Assembly: GCA_038496675.1 (NCBI GenBank)
Contig: CM076662.1
Location: 17,683,632 to 17,747,631 of the forward strand
DNA length: 64,000 nt
Source: Rachycentron canadum
Taxonomy: Eukaryota; Chordata; Actinopteri; Carangiformes; Rachycentridae
Reading direction: 5' to 3'
Below are positions 10,781 through 24,290 of the stretch, one piece after another; positions within the stretch are counted from its first letter, which is position 1, and each line of letters opens with the position of its first letter. The translations under genes and the position numbers were made by a program. Below the pieces are notes generated by a model, which saw only the letters and a list, made by a program, of their open reading frames with translations, made no database searches and was not told the origin of the DNA.

Positions 10781-12030
10781 AGTTCCTCGGGTCGCTCGGA
10801 GCTTTCACCGCAATTGTACAGTCTATGTTCGGTTCCGGGCCAAGAATGATCTGGAATTAATGAGGGATGTTTAGGCTGTGGTATCGTTTTGTTCTTAACC
10901 ACGAGCTCGTTGTTATTCAAGCCAGAGGACACGAGAGACTGTCAACCAGTGTTTTGAAAAGCAACTATAATCTAAATTTGTTGAAACCACTTGTTATTCT
11001 GGATCATGTGTATTTTCCCAAACGCTGTGGTTGGACTCAGAGGACTGGTGGTCATTTGAAACACATTAGTCTTCTGCAGTATTGGTATAAGTACATTTAC
11101 TTAAGTCCATTTAATGCAGCCTTAAATTAATATACATTTCAGAGGGAAATATTGTTGCTTTTACTCCACCATTTACAGTTACATTGAGATTTTAGAAGAA
11201 TAAGCATGTAAAATATTGTAGATGGGGGGTGTCACATTACAGATGGAGTTACAACTAGCTGTGTATTTGCAGTATCATAATATCAGATAGTCACAGGAGA
11301 ACAAGTATTTTTACTTTCATATTCAAAGTACATTTTGACAATAACAATAACAATTCTGTACTTTTACTTAAGTGGGTTTTTTCATGCAGGACGTTATTTT
11401 TTTGCATGGTTCCATTAGTACCCTTAATTAAAAAGGATCTGAATACTTCTTCCACCACTGGTGCTCTGATCCCTGTTGGCACCGTCTGCTCCAAAGCCAC
11501 AGCTGCAGTAGCAAAATGAGGTCGTGATTCAATATCATAAGAAGAAGAAGAAAAAACAAAAAAGAAAAAAAAAAAAAGACAAACAAGGTCTCATTGTGCG
11601 TCTGGTACATTAGTCAGTGCAAACTGCTGTTGCATGCCAATTGGGAACAGAATCAGTGATAGGGCACCCCGCTGCCTTTTGAAAATGCACTGGCATTACA
11701 AAGAGCATTTGTGTGTGGCGGTGAGAGATTGGCATCAGCAAACGTTCCCTTTCCCCTCCGCTTGCATGAGACGGTCAGTGAGCACTGGAACACCTGTGGA
11801 CCAGAATGGTATAATAACAACTTTGTTTCCCCAGGAAATGATGCGTTTCCTGAGCCAGGCAACACTAGGCTAAGATTAGAGCAGGAGACGGGCAACGGAG
11901 AAGACAAACATTTACTATTCCACTCAAGCTGTGCCTTTTTTTTTTTTTTTTTTTTTTTTTAACAGAATATAGCAAAGGGAGGGAAAGATTTGAAAATCTG
12001 ACTCATTTCTGTGAGGCAAAGCAGTCCACA
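10781..12030. other. Intergenic between ralbp1 promoter and twsg1 3' end
   Basis: No gene was recognised. It contains a 24-base T run at about 11937-11960 and AT-rich unique-looking sequence. The short open frames on both strands show no family motif. Confidence 0.5.
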
Positions 12031-12317
12031 TCACCAAACTTTTCTTTATTTGGCATGAGACTGGGATTTAGCAGACCATAGTTGTAAAAATACATTATTC
12101 ATATACACCTCTAGTAAAAAACACTATTGAAAACATATCTAAAAATATACAGTGAAATATAACAGCAGAATAAAAACAATTTGCAGGGGTAGGAGGAGGG
12201 GTGTAGGGGGTATTTTACAAGGTAACCGAGGAATGCTAACACATAACAGTCATAGTTCCCTCTGCCCTCAGTCCTCTGGTATAAGCCCAGACATTTGGTA
12301 CCAATATGTCCCGCACT
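12031..12317 (-). other. twsg1: twsg1 3' UTR (inferred)
   Basis: Sequence between the stop codon and the first poly(A) hexamer; no coding potential of its own. Confidence 0.45.
12045..12050 (-). terminator. twsg1: candidate twsg1 poly(A) signal
   Basis: TTTATT on the plus strand gives AATAAA in gene sense, 268 bases past the twsg1 stop. That would make a short 3' UTR of about 290 nt, shorter than I remember for mammals, so a longer isoform is possible. Confidence 0.45.
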
Positions 12318-12499
12318 TCAGAAGAGACAGTTCATGCACTTCACAGCCTTGCTGCCGTAGTCTACGCACTCAGGTCCGATGCACTGGCAGCAAGCATTGT
12401 GAAACCAGCGGTACTTGGATCCTCCCATTGACTCACAGTAAAGTTTACACTGACGGATAGACACGCAGTCGTCAAAGTAGACCACTGTGCACATGTTTT
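12318..12499 (-). CDS. twsg1: twsg1 coding exon 4 (C-terminal Cys domain)
   Basis: It encodes ENMCTVVYFDDCVSIRQCK to CMNCLF followed by TAG/TGA-type stop at 12318. All expected C-terminal cysteines of the family are present. Confidence 0.96.
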
Positions 12500-15400
12500 C
12501 TGAAAAAAAAAAAGGGACAGGCAAAGCAGAAGACGTGAGTCACAAATCCAGTAAATGTGGTTTATGAAAACGAGCACCATTTTTAAGTAATTACATTTAA
12601 CCCTAAGTGTTCCTACGTTTTACTTCAGGGATGAAATGAACTTGCTGCAGCTAAGTCTGACCATATGTTTTGGGTGAGCTTAATGAGTTAACTGCCCAGC
12701 TCTGTGGGAACACTCCTATTATGAGTGTGTCTTTATAGCAAATAGCTCTGGTTTAGAGAGAGAAAGCCAAAACAACCACAAATGAAAATAAAAAAATGGC
12801 AGCAGAACGAGACTTTCAACCCAGTTACAATTCTCTAAACTGGAGACCTTCTGGCAGCGCCATGAAAATCTGACCCAACCCAAACTGGTCTCAGACTTTG
12901 TAGTTGGCTCTGGGTCGGGTCTGATTTTATTACCACGGTGCTCGTTGATGCAAATGAAAACTCTGACTGAACCCAACAGGATCATAAAACTATGTAAGAA
13001 CAAGAGGTGTGAGAGTTTTCTCATGTGGTGTTGTTCATATGCAACTCATTCAGAAACTTTATTAAATCGTGTGGATTTGAAACAAGAAATGATACAAAGG
13101 CTCAAAACCTATGTGAAGGAGAAGATTATCAAATGGCCAATAACAAACCCCTCTTTCTTGCTAATATTAATTTTTTAAACATGTCATAAAATGTTGAAGA
13201 ATGTCCATCCAAAATTTCCCAGGTGACATATTTAAATTAAAAACCCCAAAAATATTTTATTTGCAATGACAAAACATCCTCACATTTGAAAAGCTGGACC
13301 CAGATAATGTTTAGGGTTTTTGCCTGACTTAAACAAGTAACTGCCTTTAAAAAAGTGATTGATCAGCAGACACTTAATCACAGCTTCTTTCACATGTCTT
13401 AAAATAAAAGGATCCACATACAGTATATAGTCATAGGCAGCGGCACAAGCACTCTTTACTCATAGGTTATAGTTGGAAATTCCCAAGTTAAAAGCAAGTA
13501 ATTCAAAGCTGCACACAAGTACAGTGCTTTTTAAAACTTTTTTAGACCCATGAGAATCTCTGTTTTACTTTGAAAACCCGAGTCTCCAACTTCCTTGACT
13601 CTGGATATGGATTAATGTGTTGATGATGAGCTCATGAGAGGAGTTTGTTACCTTGGGTGTCGTAGCTGGCGTGGATGCTGTTGCCAGGCACCGACACGTT
13701 CTGGTGCTGGTTGTCGAGCGACTCCAGGAAGGACACCAGGTTCTCGTGATGCGAGAGCTCCTCTGCGACGGGGAAGGACACGACCATCATGTTGATCGGC
13801 GCATCACCTTCTGTGAGGGCGCGGAACAGCGAGGGGATGGGGCGGTGGAGCTCCTCCACGGTGCTCTTCGACGTGGCCGGGGAGTCGCTGTAGTTCTTGG
13901 GGTTACACATCCCTGACACGAAGACACGGAGGAAGACGAGGAGTCACTTCACCCACAGTTAGACAATCATTTTCTCACCCACTTCTCCACTAATACAATA
14001 GAATAAAATAAAAATAAAATTTGGTCTGTGGTGCAGCATTGAAAAAATTACAACATATTAAACAGCAGCATCTATTTTTCTACTTTTTCAGGAAATATAT
14101 AGACCCTATAAAAAAAACACTGTGTGAGTAATACTGATGAATTACTCCCCCATTAGCAACAAAACTCAAAATTTTGTGTATATTAAAAAAAATAAGTAAG
14201 TCACATTATCGCAATTTATTTATTCACGAAACTCAGTACTTCAATATTGTTCAAATGGTTTCCTTTAAAGCCTGGATAATAGTAGATTTTAATTTGATTT
14301 TTGATTTATTTTGCCTAAAAAAAAACTGTCAAAGTTCAAGACATTTAGTTTGAAAAATAGCTTTTAAGAGCCAACATAGTGTCATCGCTGAACCTAAACC
14401 TCCACGCTGAGGTGTTTAATGACAAAGTCATTTGCAAATCATAGTTTTACTGAAAACACACAGGTTTACACAGTTAAATTGTTTCAAACTTATTCAGTTC
14501 TGTCAAACCACACCGCTGTCAAGAGTATCTTGTCTCAATTAGGGTCTTTTTAACACTTCATTTAATTTCCTAGTACAGTAGTAATCACTGGACAAAGTCC
14601 CCACATCCTCAGATATGATCTTTCTAACCCTTGAAATGAGTCAAAGTGAATTATAGCTAATGGGTAAATCATTTAATGAGGAACGGAGTTTGACAGAAGA
14701 ATAGGATTACAAACCAGTGCTAAAAGCAGAGTCAGAGCAGCTGTTTTAGATAAAGCATACACATGGGTCCTCCCTCCGTGTCCTCCCTCCTTCCTCCTCC
14801 CTTCCTCCTAAATACAAACTGTCCTCTCCTCTCCCTGCCGCTCCTCTACTGGGCTGCTCTAAACACCCACAGTCACACACTTCAAAGTAGCAGGGTTTGG
14901 CGTAGATAACGTGTTTCAAAGAGGAAACAAAGTGATTTTAAGGCTAGTGCAGTCAGAAAAAAATTAGGGGGGGGGGGGGTATACATGCGCCGAGCTACAG
15001 ATCATCTTTAGTGTGTCGTAAAAGGCCCGTCCAAGAGGAAAACTGCTCGGTCATAACATGTGTGCAGCAGCAGCAGCGAGTTCAGGGCTCAGAGTCAGAT
15101 GCTTGTATTTGTGTTCCACATGAAAGAGCTTTAATAAAGCCTCCTTGTCAGAACGTGGAGTAATATCTGTCTGTCACAGCTGATCAGAGCAGGCTGGGAC
15201 AGGGCCAGATGGGATGGGCAGGACATCCAACAATCCCCCTTTTACCAGAGTCACAAGTTGATGGGTATTTAGCTTATTAGTATCTGTGCCCAATAGAATC
15301 AGGTCTAGAGGATCACAGTGACTGTTGTTGTTGTAAAGTCTATTTATTCATTATTTAACAGAGACTCAAAACGACTACGGAGAGACACAAAATGAATACA

Positions 15401-18400
15401 GAGAGATGTAAAACAACCAATAGAAGAAAAACATTACTACAAAAGACAAGACAGACGAAATATGAAACACAAAACTAGGCATTAAGCAACCTGCTAAACG
15501 ACATGAACCAACTCGTAAAGTTAAAAAAATTAATTAGTTAAGACTATTAAGAGACATGAAATGACACAAAATGACTAAAAAGGCACAAATAAATACCATA
15601 AAGTGACACAATATCATGCAAAATGAGAAAAAAATTGACTAAAAGGATACAGAATGATAGCAAAGAGACCAAAATGACCACAAATTATACGTTTGGTTAT
15701 GAATCCCTGAGTGGCCAAAGATGTGTCATCACAGGTCACAGCGACCTTTGACCCTTCACCACCGGACTCTCACCAGTTCATCCTTGAGTCCAGGTCAATA
15801 AAGCTGCCCCTGCTGGTTTGAAGTGAGGACTTCACCAACCAAACGTTTTCCTGTTTCACAAATCTGGTTGTTTTGGATCTTCTGAGGGACTTACACCCCC
15901 ACTGCACCCTGGGTAGAGGCTGGAAGTCAAAGTTCATTTTGGTAGGTCAACCCACCCCCCATCTCCCCTCCCCAGCTTCTTAAACCTTTGATCTCCTGCA
16001 AAGCCTGGACACGGCCTGTACATGTGTGTCTGTGTCACTTAGCAGGGACGATGTAGCTTTAATTCCCTGAGCTCTGGCGAACGAACTCCTCTGGACTCTG
16101 CTCAGCATCAACCCTCAACCCTCGTGCTGTCGCTTCTCAGACACACGTTCGGTATCTGGCTTCACTCACCTCACGCTCATCTCGTATCAGAGCAGCAACA
16201 CTCTGAACGAACCCACTCCTCTTTTTAACCGACCGCCAAGCGCATTAAAGCCCCAGCCTCATTTTTCACAGGGAGAAAGTGCTCGGCCACATCAACGGGA
16301 CTGAGCCACAACTGAACGTACGGAGAGAGAAAACCATATTTTCATTTACTCCTTTCTTTCTCCCCATGTGTCTCACACAGAGCACAGCCTCTGGTCTGGG
16401 TAACAAACTGCTGCCTCTTTGCCACTGACTAAACAGAGGAGACGAAGGACACGGCTGAACAGGTCACTCTCCTCCAAGTAGGTAAACACAATAGAGACAA
16501 ATGCAGCAACACTACAGGCTGTTAATGCCCCGCTAATAGAAACTAATAGAAATAATAAATGAAATTGGAGGAGCAAAGGTCAATGGGGAAACTAACTAAA
16601 CGGTCAGATGGTATTCGTCACTCACCAAAATTCACAATCAATCAAAAAGTAAATCAAACACTGGGATGGAGACAAATTACCAGAGGAGTTTTCATTCTTA
16701 ATTCTTTTTATCCCCCCAAAACCGCCAGACATTTACAGCTGCGCGTCTGTTTATTGAGGTCATACCTTCATAACCCCTTAGATATTTCACTCTTATGAGC
16801 ATCAATAAAAATACCAATAGTTATATTAAATAAATTTCCAGATGAAGATAAAGTCAGTCACTCTAATGTCAGAGTTTGATATATATGTGTAAATACATGT
16901 CAACATTAATTTGATATCTTTTTTTTTTTTTAAACTCAACAGTCCAATGCAAACTTGACAAATTCAGGTTTCAATAATTGTGGTCTTCGCTGGCGCTGAT
17001 GTCTTTTACAGTGTTCACCTCAGCAGCCACGTGTCCTGCTGAACCTGAACGTTACCCAGGTGCCACACAACGCCGTCGCTAAGACACGAGCACTCACCCA
17101 CGCAGTCGCAGCACTCCTCCCAAAGGTTCCCCAGGCACAGCATGCACTCCTTACAGCAGGAGCAGTTCCCGTCAGACGGACGACACTGGCACAGCTCCTG
17201 CAGGACACAAACGTGCATCAGCGAAACACAAAGACACGAAAACAAAACCGACACCAAACACGTCACTCAAGTTAACACCTCTGCGACTCCCCAAACTGTT
17301 GTGGACAAGTGTATAACAGGCTGATAATTAGATTTGTTTCACTTCATCACTGACTGAATTGTGGATGAAAACATGGATCAGATCTACTTCATTGGTATAT
17401 TTTAGCCTATTTGGGCTCTAAACTGGGGCTATTTTTTGTTCTGTTGACAATAGCCACAGATCCCACTGGCGCATGTGTAAAAATAATCATAATAATAACA
17501 ATATTTCCAAAAATCAACCAGTCTACCCTTTAGGTCTTTTTCTAAACTTATTTAACCCTATAAGTAGAAAGTTATTGAAGCAGTGATCCACGAACTGGAC
17601 TCACACTTGATAAAGGGCACAACGTTCAGAAATGACCATTGTTACCACACAACAGACTCTAAGAGGTGAAGACGTATGGGGTTTTCGAAAGAGGACGACC
17701 TCATAAACAACACTGTTAATAAGATAGATAATATATGAAGTGTATTATATATCCTATTGCTCACAATCATGTTAATAAGCCATTTTCACACAAAATAGGA
17801 AAAGTCAATTAGTATTAAGTTGATGAAACAATGTTAAGTGTCTTTAAAACAACCGTTAAAATCCCAAACACAACCGTAATTGATATAATTTAAAGATGTA
17901 TTATTTGTCATTTTAATGTGAACTGTTCATCACATATTAAATTTACACAAAGAATATTTTTCAGAATAAAAGACCCAGGTGCAGCAGTAAAAACATATCA
18001 CACAGCAGGTAGAAGGCAACACGCAGACACGCTGTACAAACAGGAGACGTACCATTAAAACATCAGCACAAAGAGCAACAGCAGGTTTGCTTCAGGTACA
18101 GTGACTATTACAACACAAGCCGTTACAAGACGGGGCGACCATACACTGCACGTGCACGGTGGTGTGTTATCATGTCCACAAAACACACACTGTGATAACT
18201 CCACTTCTATTCATGAACAGAGCAGGTTCTGACACGTTAAGGTTAAAACCGTTCGAGTGTCATTTCTTCAATGGTTTTACATGAATGAGTGTGTGAGAAA
18301 AACCTCAGAGCAGTTTTTACATCTTTTCAGACAAATCTTCATTAGACGCAAGATGCAAGACTTTTATGTTTGAATCCAGATGATTAAAATGGCATCATAT

Positions 18401-21400
18401 TCAAAACTATGTTAATAGTGTTATTTTCATGGTGTCTAATAATTAGATGTTTGAGCTGTGTGTCTATTAAAGACCTGTCAAACTTTGTCTTATTTATTAT
18501 TTCCCCAGTATTTCAGCAGGTCAAGTGAGTTTCCATTAGTGAGATCCTCTTTTTTGTGACTCAGGTCTGAGAGTCAAGTCTGTAGCTCTGACACAGTGAA
18601 TACAGCCACAGGTGGATTAACATCCTCAGGGGCCTGGGGCCAAACATCCACAGATAATTACTTGACAATAATACAATATGTCTGACAGCTACAAATAACT
18701 TATTTTAATTCTGAAAATTATTGTTTGCTGCACATTTCTAAATGTGCAATTTATCAAATTATGGAGACGTCATTTTAGTCAAATGTTCACTGGTAGCAGC
18801 CTCTCAAATATATCAAATATAGTTTAATAGTAGTAGTTTAGTAAAGTTTTTTCCAGTTATTCCAGTTTTTTATGACAAAAAATACAAGATCAACATTTTG
18901 TTCAGACAACAAAAGTAATTAGAAAATGTTAACTCTGGCTTCAGGGAATTATGATGGGCATTATTTAATGTATTCATACGTTTGATACACAACTAAAAAA
19001 ATAACAGATTCACAGTTGGAACGATGCAAAACCTAAAGAAATTAGGTCTGAAAACTACATTTTGACACAGCGACCTCCTCCAAGTGAGGCTACAGCACAG
19101 AGGACCAGTCAAAGCTGCTTATACTTCAATGTGCAAAGTAGTAAATGTGCAATTTATAAAATTATGGAGATCCATATGATATGTAGAAAACCTTGCTTTT
19201 GTGCCCCTGAGTTGTTTGGGCCCTGTTGGTAATCTGGTCAAAAGTAAGACACACAAACAAAAACATTATTTCCACAAAGAATAGCTTGACATATATTGAC
19301 TATCGCCTCACCTTCAGTTTCTCCTACACACTTGGGTTTCAATCAACATATGATATGACCTTCACCTTTGACCACCAAAATCTAATCAGTTCATCCTTTA
19401 CTCCAAGTGAACCTTTGTGCCAAATCTGGAGAAATTCCCCGCAGGCGTTCCTGAGATATCATGTTCAGGAGAAGAGGACGAGAGGAGACTGTAATCCCCG
19501 CGGCCCTGACTGTCGCCGGCACAGAGACATAAAAATGGAGTTTCATTTCAGTGGATTTATGAGAAACATTTGTGATAATAATCTGGTTCACTGGGTTCAC
19601 TTTCCTTCATGTGCGCACAAACACACTTCTCCCGTCGCTTTTTATGGAGGGAAGGTAACATTATTACAAGAGCTTCTACAAACATCCAAAGACACAACCC
19701 TCCGCTGACCCAACAACACCAAGAAAAACAGCTTCATTCCTCAGCTTCAGCGCAGCTCGACTCCGGGGGCCAAAGAAACAAAATTGAAATGTGTAGGTGG
19801 GATTGAAAAGTGGGTGAGTCTTCCAGAGGAGTTCCTCTTTCTCCCCCCTCAAACAGGGAGCACATTCCTCCAAGTCAAGGTCACCTCGACGGGGGGAGAA
19901 ACAGGAGGAGGGAGGGAGAAGAAAACACCTGGAGAACAGAACACGACTGCTGCCTCCCCCCCCCGAAACACCACACTTTCCCCCTCCTTCCCTTCCCCTT
20001 TCTCTCTTGGTTTTTTTCCTCTCCGTTCAGTTTCTCTCCTCCCTTCCTTTTATACTCTCTCCCTTTTAAATTTCTCCTTCCCCCGCTCCTCTATTATATC
20101 TTTGCAGAAGTCGTCTCCTACACGTAAACAGTCTCAGCAGTGATAAAAGACTCTCCAGTGACTCACCAGTGAGGGATTGCAAAACCACACACACAGCTCG
20201 GTTAATCACCAGCCTCTCAATCCCCAAACCTCTGATCAAGATCTGATCCCATGAGAAATTATGACTCTCAAAGGTGGAATTATAAGAAACTAAACAGCTG
20301 CCTCGGGGGAAAACATGCAGCTCCTATTTCACAAATCAGGAAGAAAAAAAAAGTGCTTTTTTAAACCACATTGTGGAAACAGAGTTTGTTTTATCAGACG
20401 TGGAGCTGGAGCTGTGAGGCCGTTAGCCTAGCCTAGCTTAGCATAGCATAGCCAGGTAAAAACAGCTGACTGTTAATCCACATAACAGCACCTTTATTTT
20501 AATTTAAACACTGGAAACAACTGGTCTGAGGTGAAATATCTGCCAACCAACACCTCCGGAGTCATGCCTTGTTTCTTTAACCCTTGTACAAACAGATGGA
20601 AAAGACGAAACAGTAACGCTTTAAAATGAGAAACAAGATAGAATTTGTTAAACATGGACAGATTACTGAACAAGTAACAGGCCTACGGAGCTCTGGCCCA
20701 GGGGCCAAAGGGGTCAGGGGCCAAAAAAAACAAAACAAAAAAAAAACAACTATAATACACAAAGCAAAGAGAAATAAAACTTTTTTTTTTTTTTTTTTTT
20801 TAAAGGCATCTGGGGGTGGGGGGTCTATTACACGTCTGTGCTCAGGGGCCCAGTGTCTAATGATCCATCAATGGTGTTAAAGGAGGAGCTGATCTTGTTA
20901 TTTTTAAATCTAGGATAAAGCCAGGTTGGTTCTCCTGCTGTTATTCTCTATGCTAAGCTAAGATAATTATTTTTAAGAGGCATCAACTCTTTCATTTCAT
21001 GAGAGGACACGAGGACATGGGGAGGAAACGTCTCTCCGATCATTTATTTGTGAACTTCATGGATCTCTGCTTGTGGCTGTCAGAGCCATAAAAAGGATTC
21101 CAGATAAATCCAACTGAAACAAACAACAACAGCACAAGAGCCAAAACTCTGAGTCACAAGATTTCCATCCACGCTCGGCGACATGCAGAAAGACGGAGAG
21201 GATCATCTGCATGAGCCTGCAACTTAAAAAGACCCACCGCTCCCAGCCTCATGTTATGTTCTACTGCTTTTCTTCACCTTTTGTGATTGGAAATTTAAAC
21301 CTGTTTGGTCTTTTGAACTGTCAATCGATCCAAAGAAGGTATTTAAAGACGTCACCTTGGGCATTTGTTCTCTTTAACAATTGTGGTAGTAATTGACAGA

Positions 21401-21608
21401 CTAATCATAATAATCATCAGCTGCAGCCAAACAAAGGACCGTTTCCTCACAGGGATGGATGAGTTTATTGCGACCACTTCAACAGCTCTTATTAGTCTCC
21501 CCCTGCAACGAAGAGGAAACCGCTGTAATCAGTCAGACCCCAGCTGCAGTGAGACAAAAGGACTGTGGAGAGAAAGTGAGCGTGTGTTCAGCGACCGGAG
21601 GAGCTGGA

Positions 21609-21650
<42 letters not shown>

Positions 21651-23425
21651 CCACCCTGCACCACGGCCCGGACAGAGCAGGCTTGTGAATCCCTGCACAC
21701 TTCACAGGTTCCCAACTGTATAGTTCCCTCAACCAACCTCCCCCCACAGACACACATACACACACCTCCTCCTGACCTTAGCCTCTCCTCCCTCCCTCCT
21801 CCTCTCATGTTCTCCCACCCTCAGGGGTTTTGGGGAATTCAGACAAATGACTTGAGATGGCAGCAGAGCGTAAAAAGCGAGCGTCCGACAGCAGATCCCA
21901 CTAATCACGAGCAGCGTGGAGTTTGTGCAGAGGAGCTCGAGGCGGAGAGGTTTCTCCTTCACGGCACACGCACCATCGCTCTCACCTCTGACAGCTAGCG
22001 AGCTGGTGTCGAGGAGGTCGCGGAAACTGCAGAGCTTTGTTGTCCTGAGCAGTGATTCAAAAATAAGCCACCTGGAAGTAAAGAAGGGGGGAACAAAAAA
22101 AAAAAAAAAAAAAGTGGAGCCACAAATGTGCTGTTGATAACAGGATGTTTGAATCCTGGAGGCAGAAGGAGCAGACGTTGGTGCTTTGGTAGAAATACAT
22201 TTGAGCCAAATAACTACAGACTCTAACCTGTAACAGACTTCACTGTAAAATAAAAAAGAAACAATTTTTCTCGCTTTGACTAAATTCTTTAAGTAGACTT
22301 GAACATTTTCTATTTTTCTTACATCCCAATATTCCAAATTTTGTAAGATTGATAGAAATATTCAGCTGCTATTTTGATAATCAATTAATCCTTTTAGTAA
22401 AAAAAGAAGGAAAAAAAAAAAAAAAACACTTCAGCTTTTCAAATGTGAGAAGACCAAAAAAAAAAAAGGTTTTTAAATCACTGTTTCTCCAACAACTTTT
22501 TGGCTGCTGTTGAAACTTGATCGATCAGTTAATTGTAAACAGACTTGACACTAAATGAACCATCGGTTTCAGCTCCTGGCTTTTGTATGTCGTCGTTAAA
22601 CAACAGGTCCTGTGACGCTGCTGATGCGTTATGGTCTGAGCCTGAAAATATCAGTTTTTACCCTAAAATCAGACCCAACTATTCTTCTGTAATTCAGGCT
22701 GTGACGTTTCTAACCCATTGATCCTCTGGTCTCCTGCCTCCTTATACATTGTCAACAGCTGCTACAAAGCGAGTTTGTCTTGAACTGAAGGTTTAGTCGG
22801 CGTTGTCCAATCTAGACAAGAACGAGGCTGCATTACCAACTGCCCAGGGGTCCCACACCTCTAAGGGCCCCAAATGCCCCAGATTCGCCGCCTGCTGATT
22901 GCTTTTTAGGGACTAAATTAACTGCAGAAGATCGGACGTGCAGTATCAGCTCATCACGTCTTCAAGAGGGGTTCAAACATTACATGGTACATATTCCTCA
23001 GTGAAGTGGCCTTTAACTAAATCACCACACTAGGGGCCCAATGGCTACCTTTCCCAGGGGGCCCTTTAGAGGTTAATTAACAAACTGTGGACATGAATTA
23101 CTTGTATCCAGAAAAAGCTGCTTTAATGTAAATTAAATGCCCACCACGAGTTCCCAGAGTCTCAAAACCAAATATACCATAACAACGAAGACAAGAAGCA
23201 GAATCCACACGTTAAATCAAATCGACTTTTGGTATCAACTCCGCGCAAAATCTGTTTGACATCATGTTCATTTCCAGGCACAAATCTTCATTCGCAGTCA
23301 GAGTTTAGCTTCCTGTGCCAAGACGTCAACAACTCGCCTCAACTACCTGAGGTCAAGCAGGTGAACCAGCCACTGAGGTTAAATACAGTGCTTTAAAGAT
23401 GTTAATGAGAGAGGCAGGGCCACTG

Positions 23426-23476
<51 letters not shown>

Positions 23477-24053
23477 GACAAGCAGCAGCTTAGATTTAAC
23501 TTGACAGGTGGTGGAAATACAGGCCAACACATTTTTTTTTAATGCATGACAGAGTGTGTGTTAACCAGGGGGGCACCACCCCTCATCCCATCACCCACTG
23601 GGCTTCAGGCGTCAAGGAAAATGTGACACAGAGGAAGTGATGTTAGAAAGTCAAAAAAAGAAAAAGGGAAATAAATCAAAAAAGCGCCACAGTCTCCCGC
23701 TCTGACACTAAGTCTGACGGGTCGGGAGCAGAGCAGGTGTCTGTAAAGCAGGACACTCACTGTGGATAAATTCAGCTCTGCTCCTCCTCAGCTCTCGCTC
23801 TGGGGGGGGGGGGGAACCCAAAAAAAACCAAAAACCTTCCTTCCAGACATTTCTTGGCTAATCGAAGGAATGTATCTGCATTCTTTACAACAGATTCCAT
23901 CTTTGTTCTCGTCTCCAAATATCCATCGCGTCCTGAATCCAGGCATATTTTAACCTCACTCCGGCTGCTGCTGAATATTTGTTTTTAAGTGAAGTATTTA
24001 TGTTTGAGACTGACAAGTACGTTTAAAAGAAGAACATCTGTCTGTCTGCCTGT

Positions 24054-24126
<73 letters not shown>

Positions 24127-24133
24127 TGTCTGT

Positions 24134-24186
<53 letters not shown>

Positions 24187-24193
24187 TGTCTGT

Positions 24194-24242
<49 letters not shown>

Positions 24243-24249
24243 TGCCTGT

Positions 24250-24290
<41 letters not shown>

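Noticed and set aside
21365..21998. Poly-Cys, poly-Ala and poly-Gln frames
   Set aside because: All are translations of the (CTG)13 tract in twsg1 intron 1.
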